Source of the DNA: Armillaria gallica
Taxonomy: Eukaryota > Basidiomycota > Agaricomycetes > Agaricales > Physalacriaceae
Assembly (NCBI GenBank): GCA_037576215.1
Contig: JBANDB010000018.1
Location: forward strand, 744,001 to 808,000
Direction of reading: 5' to 3'
Length of the DNA: 64,000 nt
This document shows positions 57,646 through 64,000 of this stretch, piece by piece. A program made the translations under genes and the position numbers. Positions within the stretch are counted from its first letter, which is position 1. Each line of letters begins with the position of its first letter. The notes under the pieces are model-generated. The model was not told the origin of the DNA. It worked only from the letters and a program-made list of their open reading frames with translations, and did no database searches.

Positions 57646-60453
57646 ATGCATAAACGGTCGTCTTTCATGGCGATGTCGAACGCTAGTCAGTCTACGGCTG
57701 TTGGTGCACCGTATTCTGACGAGCCTGGCTACTTCATCAAACATCTGAACGATCCGAACTTGGACCTGGAGGATATCAAGCTGGAGCCTCTGAGACCCCG
57801 CATCGAGCTCGATAAGCTTGGATACAAGCATTCCCCCACCTATGCCGCCTCAGAGGTCGATACGGAGTCACATGTGAATACTCCTCAGAGATATTCGGAT
57901 TTGGATATATCTCCGCATTCGAGCGAAGAGAACTTCAATGAGTGAGTCTTGCGCAGGTCGTACCTTGGTCTATTTTCCCTCTAATGTTCTGTTCAGCCAG
58001 TCTTTGTATCCCGAAGTCCGCGCTGCTGTTTCGAGCGTCGATGATCCCGATATGCCTGTAAACACATTCAGGATGTGCGTTGTGCTGTGTTTTCTGCGCT
58101 GAAGTGATCCCACCAGAAATTCCTATTTTTAGGTGGTCCATCGGTCTTCTTTTTACTTTGATTCTTCCATGCATAAATTCAGCGATGGAATTGCGATGTA
58201 TGTTCTCCTTTTGTCTCGAGCGTTGGCATTCTCATTAATGTACCATATCAGATCCGTCGCTTTACATATCAAGTTTAATCATCCAACTGATTACCTTGCC
58301 TTTTGGTAAGGCGCTGGAGAGACTCCTTCCCACGACGAGATTCAACACGTTTGGGTTCATCTGGTCATTGAATCCGGGACCGTTCAACATCAAGGAACAT
58401 GTTTGTATCACGGTGATGACCAGCGTCGCAACTCCAGGGTACGCGACAGACGTCATACTAGCGCAACGGATCTTCTATCAACAAACATTATCATTTGGAT
58501 ACCAACTGCTTCTCGTTCTCGGCGTTCAGGCCTATGGGTTCTCATTGGCCGGGATTCTTCGCCAATATGTCGTGTGGCCACCGAGCATGATCTGGCCGAA
58601 GGCAATTGTTAATTGCGCTCTTTTCAACACTCTCCACAGGACTTATGGTCATCACGAGCGAGGAGGGATGACGCGCGAGAGATTCTTCCTGATCTTCTTC
58701 ATCGGCAGTCTTGTCTACTATTTCATCCCCGGCTACCTCTTCACCGCTCTCAGCGTTTTCAACTGGATATGTTGGATTGTACCGAATAACGTCACGGTGA
58801 ATTCGTTGTTCGGTGCATATGGGCTGGGCATGAGTGTTTTGACGTTTGATTGGACGATGATATCATATCTAGGCAGCCCGTTGGTAACACCCGTACGCAT
58901 CATTCGGTTTCCTATGCATTGGTGTTTACTGATCGCTTTGACAGTGGTGGTCTGAAGCCAATGTTATGGTGTCATTTGTGCTGTTTTTCTGGCTCATAGC
59001 ACCCATCATGTATTGTGCGTATGAACGATCTATAGATCGTTGCTCCACTAATAAGGTATCTACCAGTCAGCAACACCCTGAATACGGCGTACATGCCAAT
59101 ATCATCATACTACTCGTATGATAACCAGGGATCAACTTATAATGCCAGTCTCGTTATCACCGATGGAATCCTCGATTACGACAAGTATCAGGCTTACTCT
59201 CCTATTTTCCTTCCTGCGACCCTGTGTCTCGCCTACGGGCTGAGCTTCGCCATGTTCCCTGCCGTCGTCGTCCACACATTTTGTCAGTTCAGTCCCCATG
59301 TTATGGTTACCATGCTGATACCCTTCTTTCAGTGTGGTTCCGCCAAGACATTATTCGTCGATTCCGATCATCTCTGAAGGATGAACGTGATGTTCATTCA
59401 CGACTGATGCAGGCATACCCTGAGGTCCCTCGTTGGTGGTATGCGGTCGTCGGGGTTCTTGGCATCGTCTTCCTATTTGTGGCCATCGAAATATTCCCCA
59501 CCCAGCTCCCCATATGGGCTGCTCTCATTGCGATCCTGTTCTCAGCTGTGACTGCACTTCCGTTGGCCATGATCCAAGCCGTCTCGAATATGTCCATCAC
59601 CTTCAATGTTATGTGCGAACTCATTGCGGGATACATACTTCCCGGAAAAGCCATCGCCAATGTTATCTTCAAGTCGGTGGGGGTGATGGGTGCAGCCCAG
59701 GCTGCGACCTTTTCTGGAGACTTGAAGCTAGGCCATTATATGAAGATTCCACCGCGAACAATGTTTTCGATTCAGGTCGTTTCAGTGATTATAGCGGCTT
59801 TCGTGTCGGTGGGCACCCAGAATTGGATGTTTGCGAACATTGAAGATCTGTGCTCGTCCACGCAGAAAGATGGTTTCGTCTGTCCATCCTCGAATACGTT
59901 TGCTACGGCGTCGTTCATCTGGGGCGGTATCGGACCTTCTCGGGTCTTTTCGCCCGGCACATCGTACGTTCATCAATCAGTCCATCTTTTTAAAGGTACT
60001 GAGTCGTAATGGCATAGATATAATTCGCTGTTATGGTTTTTCCTTCTCGGCGCCTTGCTCCCCATCCCCTGCTACTACCTCGCACGTCGCTTCCCGCGTT
60101 CAAGTTGGCGATATGTTAATATCCCCGTCTTCTTTGCGGGATCTTTAGCTATTCCTCCGGCATCAGGGATGAACTACGCCTCATGGGCGCTGATTGGTTT
60201 TATATTCAACTTCTATATTCGCCGCAGATACTTCCGTTGGTGGATGCGATACAACTACGTTCTCTCAGCGGCACTTGACGCTGGTACTGCCGTCGCTATC
60301 GTTCTTTTGTTCCTCTGCCTACAACTCCCGAAGGGTGGGATCGAATTGAAGTGGTGGGGTAATACAGTTTGGCAACATACAGCGGACAATTTGGGCACAC
60401 CCCTGAAATCTCTAGATCCGGGAGAGATTTTTGGACCGTCATCTTGGTCGTAG
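57646..60453 (+). CDS. OPT-family oligopeptide transporter, 810 aa
   Basis: Eight exons: 57646-57941, 57997-58074, 58133-58197, 58252-58892, 58945-59014, 59067-59282, 59333-59963, 60018-60453; the sum is an exact multiple of three. Residues 1-125 are a hydrophilic cytosolic tail. Then come about a dozen hydrophobic segments, starting SIGLLFTLILPCINSAMELR. OPT signatures: NPGPFNIKEH, WPPSMIWPKAIVNCALFNTL, FFIGSLVYYFIPGYLF, NSLFGAYGLGMS, and the late MNYASWALIGFIFNFYIRRR segment. These proteins import small peptides or glutathione-type compounds with protons across the plasma membrane. The length fits fungal OPTs (about 750-850). It is divergent in position from the F-box gene and 597 bp upstream of FAD copy C on the same strand. 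Confidence 0.93.
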
Positions 60454-61049
60454 AGTTCCCTCATTACATACCCGTTTGCTAATGAGATACCATCCATTGT
60501 TATTAACCATTGTCTTATAGCTAGCATGTATTTTCTAAGCCTATATGTAGCCTTGCCCTCATGAAGTGACTAGACTCGAAGGAACGTTAGACTCGCGCTA
60601 AGAGATTTGGGGCGTGGAAGCCAGAGTGGAAGCGAGAAGGGCATTGACCCCGGGTAATTTTTCAAATTCACCCCTTGGACTTTGTCTTCAACCTTGTCTT
60701 TTCCTTTCGCGTCTAAAACTTGGGTTCTGTGTTAAATTCATGGAAGACATAGAACGCCGTACGTTGATATTAAGATAATACGGCAGGCTGTCATGGGGAT
60801 CCAACATTCTCTGAGTCATCAACATGCCCCGCCAGACTCGGGATTCAGCTAAGCATGGTCCTCTCTAACGTCCCGTCCTGTTGCGTATTTTACTGTGGAA
60901 CCCTGTGTTCAATATATTCTACCGAAGGTCTGTCATGTATTTGACCCGGACTCAGAGTAAGAAGGCGGACCCACGTTCGCGAGGACCCTACAAATGTTTT
61001 TGTGATTGGCTCAGGCCATCCCTCTGGTGTACAATTACTGTGCGTCTAC
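60454..61049. other. Intergenic between OPT and FAD copy C
   Basis: OPT 3' flank and copy C promoter region; no ORF supported. Confidence 0.4.
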
Positions 61050-63224
61050 ATGGACATCATTTGGGTCCCTGCAGTAACTCTATGTGCATATCTTGTCGCT
61101 CTGTCTCTTGGGCGCGCCCTCCGACGCAAGCATCTGCGAAAGCAAACCTGCGTGCTTGATCTAGACGGACTCGGACCCAGACTTCCCAGCAAGAAAATCA
61201 AGGGAACAGCTGTCATTTGTGGCGGAAGGTACGTTCGCTAAATTTGATTACGACGTGCTCTCATCTCAACTACCCTGTAGTGTGGGGGGTCTCCTCGCAG
61301 CTCGTGTATGCCATGATCATTTTGATGACGTTGTCATAGTTGAGCCAGAGATGTGGCTGAATTCCGAGGACGCACGGCGTACAGATTCATGGAATCAAGG
61401 AAATCGTCGTTCTCGTGTTATGCAGTATGAATCATTCCAGGGTGTGTCCGACTGCTCTCCCACGACGTCACTGGATGACATTGAAACACCGTTATAGTGA
61501 TACCCGTGATGGGGTATAAGATTTTGTCCAGATTATTTCCCAACTTCGAAGAGGAATGTAAAGTTTCTGGTATCAAGTAAGTCTGGATGTTTATAGTCTT
61601 AGTAGCTCTCAATAATCAATAAACAGAGTAGGACCCCACGAGACACGGACGTACGTGTCGGGGAACGCACTTAAGAGACCGTACGCAGAGTACGGTGGTT
61701 CGCTTCCCAAGACGATTTACGCCAGCCGTGTTGGACTCGAAACATGCCTTCGCCGCCTAGTCCTCGGTGGAAGATATAAGAACATTCGCCAAATTGTCGG
61801 CACTGTCACTGGTGTGTCTCGGAGCGCATCTAATCCTAAACTCCTCGACGCAGTTACCGTGCGCACTCCTGAGGGACCTAGTAGTCTCGGGGCCGCTCTC
61901 GTTATAGGTGAAGCCTGATGTGCGAAGGATGATGTGTTTTTGCTCAGATAAAGACGCTTAGACTGCACAGGGCCTGCCTCTACAGGCCTAAAATGGCTCC
62001 GAAGGGAAGGATATGGTTTCGCGGACTCATACAACAAGGACCAGCTACCGCTAGATGACTTGAAGATAACATACGACCAGAAGCTGAAATACACGACACT
62101 CCAGTTCCGCGTAGCGCCGGAGGTGGCGAGGAGACTTCCTGGTCTCCCGGCTCCCTTCGATGAGTGCGGTTTCATATATTGCCTGGCTACGGATCCCGCT
62201 AAGGAGACCCGATGCCTGTTTTCTAATCGCGTCGACAAAGATATCAGTTGGGTGTTGTTGCTTCTATGCATGCCGCTACTACGCTAACGTCTCGCAGTCC
62301 ACATTTGTTTCAGTGCGATGGGAGACTGCGAGCTTCCAACTGACCTGGAAGCTGCCAAAACATGTGCTCGAAGCCTCGTTACTGAGAAACCCATTCCCCA
62401 GTCATTCTTCGCCCTCCTTGATGCTTTGGACGAAGTACAGGATACCATGACGTGCAGCAAAGTAAATTTCCGTAAGCTCTTTCTACTCATATTGGCACCG
62501 CTACATAACAGGTACTACAAGTCGGTTCCAGCTATATCCGGTATGAGAAGGGTGTCAACTTACCATCAAATTTGATTGCCCTTGGTGACAGCGTCATGAA
62601 GGTCAATCCGATTTACGGGTAAGTCCACTTCTATCTGCTTCTCGATCAGTCCTACAAAGGTTGATCACGAACACAGACACGGATGCACAAAAGCCTTCTT
62701 CGGTGCTATTTGTCTCAATGTCTTGCTGCAAAATTTGACTGAAATACATGAGAGCTTTTCCAATCGTTTCTTCCGCATGCAGGCTGATAAGATCGTACCA
62801 CTTTGGTGAGTCGTTTTATAGGATGCTGTCGTGCTTTTGAAACAAATGTTTATTAGGAACGGAACAAAAGTGGGAGGTAAGTATAGTAACTGAGAATGTG
62901 GTCATGGATCCACTAAGCATTATTTGAACCTAGATTACTTGTATCCAACGACAGTTCCAATTCCTGGAGAAACCTTATCTGAAGGCTCCTGGATTCGGTG
63001 GTACATGAAAAGGCTAACCATTCTGTCCTTTACGGTGAGGCTGCCCTTATCGTCACCGTTCCGAACACTCCATAATATGATATTTGATACGATCCCAGGA
63101 CGATCAAGCGGCTTCTGCGTTGTGGCACGTCAGAACGCTTCTTGCACCGTCGATAGACACTGTGCAACCGGGGCTGATATTCAAAGTACTGTGGAATTTC
63201 TTCAAGGACTCAGTTTCGTACTAG
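61050..63224 (+). CDS. FAD-dependent oxidoreductase (monooxygenase-like), copy C, 543 aa
   Basis: Eleven exons at the same positions as copy A: 61050-61228, 61281-61441, 61498-61576, 61627-61907, 61962-62246, 62298-62471, 62522-62618, 62677-62805, 62857-62876, 62934-63034, 63099-63224. Exon lengths equal copy A in eight of eleven cases. It starts MDIIWVPAVTLCAYLVAL, a membrane segment. Motifs: KIKGTAVICGGSVGGLLAAR, DDVVIVEPE, LVLGGRYKNIRQIVGTVTGV, DCTGPASTGLKWLRREGYGF and GDSVMKVNPIYGHGCTKAFF. No stop or frame break was found, so it is probably active. The reaction is inferred from the fold only. Confidence 0.87.
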
Positions 63225-64000
63225 TGCTACGAGCTCTTTTTTGTCAGATTGTTTGAAGAGAATGTCCACCGATAATGACACCCGCCCTTTTTTGTACAAT
63301 GTAAGGGCGAGGTATATCCAAAAACTGTAACTTTACCACCAAATACTAGCTTGTCGGTGTTGAACTTCGCTACTTTTCCCAAAACTATAAGTTCAAAGAA
63401 ATAATAAAAACCAAATGCGTGATGAGCCTCGGGCTTTCGAAAGAGACACCCAAACGTAGAAAGGACAGACCCGAATTCCGCAGGGCTGCTTTGCCTTGGA
63501 AAATTTGCTGCTGATCCAAGATAAACTTTTCGAGGACGTAACCGGCGTCTCAATATGCGAGAATATATAATCGTCTTCGGTCGAACCTCCATATCAATGA
63601 ATAAGCATAGGATTCTTTGACACGGAGCCACATATACTTCTGTCACGCTCGACGATCGGCTCTAGATCGTTATAAACCTCGCTCTGAGTGTTAACAAGCG
63701 CCTAAATTTTGGAAACTCCAATGAAGCTGATACGTATGTCTTTGACTTCTTTCAGGGTGCGAGGTAGATAAAATATTTCTCCAAAAGCACAAAGAGAGCA
63801 TATTGTCTTACCATCTCAAGTCAAGGGCTACTTCACTTGGCATGCCGACTTTTCTTTCGCGAGGCAAGATGATCATGTGACCGCGAATTGTATTTTACTG
63901 TCGAATCGTCGGCCCGAGTTACTTGGACGCGGCGTGCCCCGACGAATGCAATCCAAGTCGCTTTTGATTAAACCGCGGTCGTGAGTAGTACCTACGGCTA
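63225..64000. other. Right-hand flank, nothing recognised
   Basis: An open minus-strand stretch of 139 codons (63227-63646) lacks any recognisable domain and overlaps the 3' flank of copy C; I treat it as chance. Confidence 0.35.

Noticed and set aside
41299..63224. A classical secondary-metabolite cluster
   Set aside because: No terpene, polyketide or peptide synthase, P450 or cluster regulator was found among the FAD copies; F-box genes and OPT are ordinary neighbours.
1..64000. CRISPR, rRNA, tRNA or riboswitch
   Set aside because: No regularly spaced short direct repeats of CRISPR type and no recognisable structural RNA were seen by eye; a tRNA scan was not possible here.

Overview
The window looks like nuclear DNA of a filamentous basidiomycete (Agaricomycetes). 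Genes are cut by many 47-60 bp GT-AG introns. The families (F-box/LRR proteins, a GMC oxidoreductase of the cellobiose dehydrogenase type, an OPT transporter, a lineage-typical FAD oxidoreductase family) fit that group, and no bacterial-style operons or ribosome binding sites are present. No rRNA, tRNA or CRISPR was recognised.

Layout. (1) About 1-25,060 is AT-richer, repeat-dominated and decayed. It holds a decayed minus-strand gene (755-3320) containing a CACTA-type MITE (2516-2781). It also holds a plus-strand gene (3781-21549) whose small repeated exon was hit by a self-priming Ty3/gypsy chromovirus (4495-20309, TSD aaggc). That chromovirus was in turn hit by an unrelated LTR element (9085-15837, TSD aaagg). 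The inner element has no recognisable reverse transcriptase and carries a long open minus-strand reading frame of 734 codons. A further broken gene (21814-23088) and a hAT-like terminal-inverted-repeat element (23734-25030) end this block. (2) 25,060-41,000 is ordinary genic DNA: an LRR-like protein, a nine-exon secreted GMC flavoenzyme, a tiny conserved two-exon protein and a 14-exon family protein with one frame break. Between them lie long gene-poor stretches. (3) 41,299-63,224 is a cluster of five copies of one FAD oxidoreductase gene: A (+, intact), B (-, one nonsense codon), D and E (-, badly decayed, in tandem) and C (+, intact). F-box genes and one OPT oligopeptide transporter lie among them.

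How the parts relate. LTR divergence (18 of 387 positions in the outer element, about 10 of 529 in the inner) agrees with the nesting order. The decay in block 1 is dominated by C-to-T/G-to-A changes, many at CGA arginine codons, which suggests methylation-linked mutation. The FAD copies share an 11-exon plan and a conserved N-terminal membrane segment, so the cluster arose by gene duplication with inversion. Their substrate is unknown. The GMC enzyme is secreted and probably oxidises sugars or related alcohols; the OPT protein imports small peptides. All exon boundaries are my own readings from splice signals, frame and paralogue comparison.
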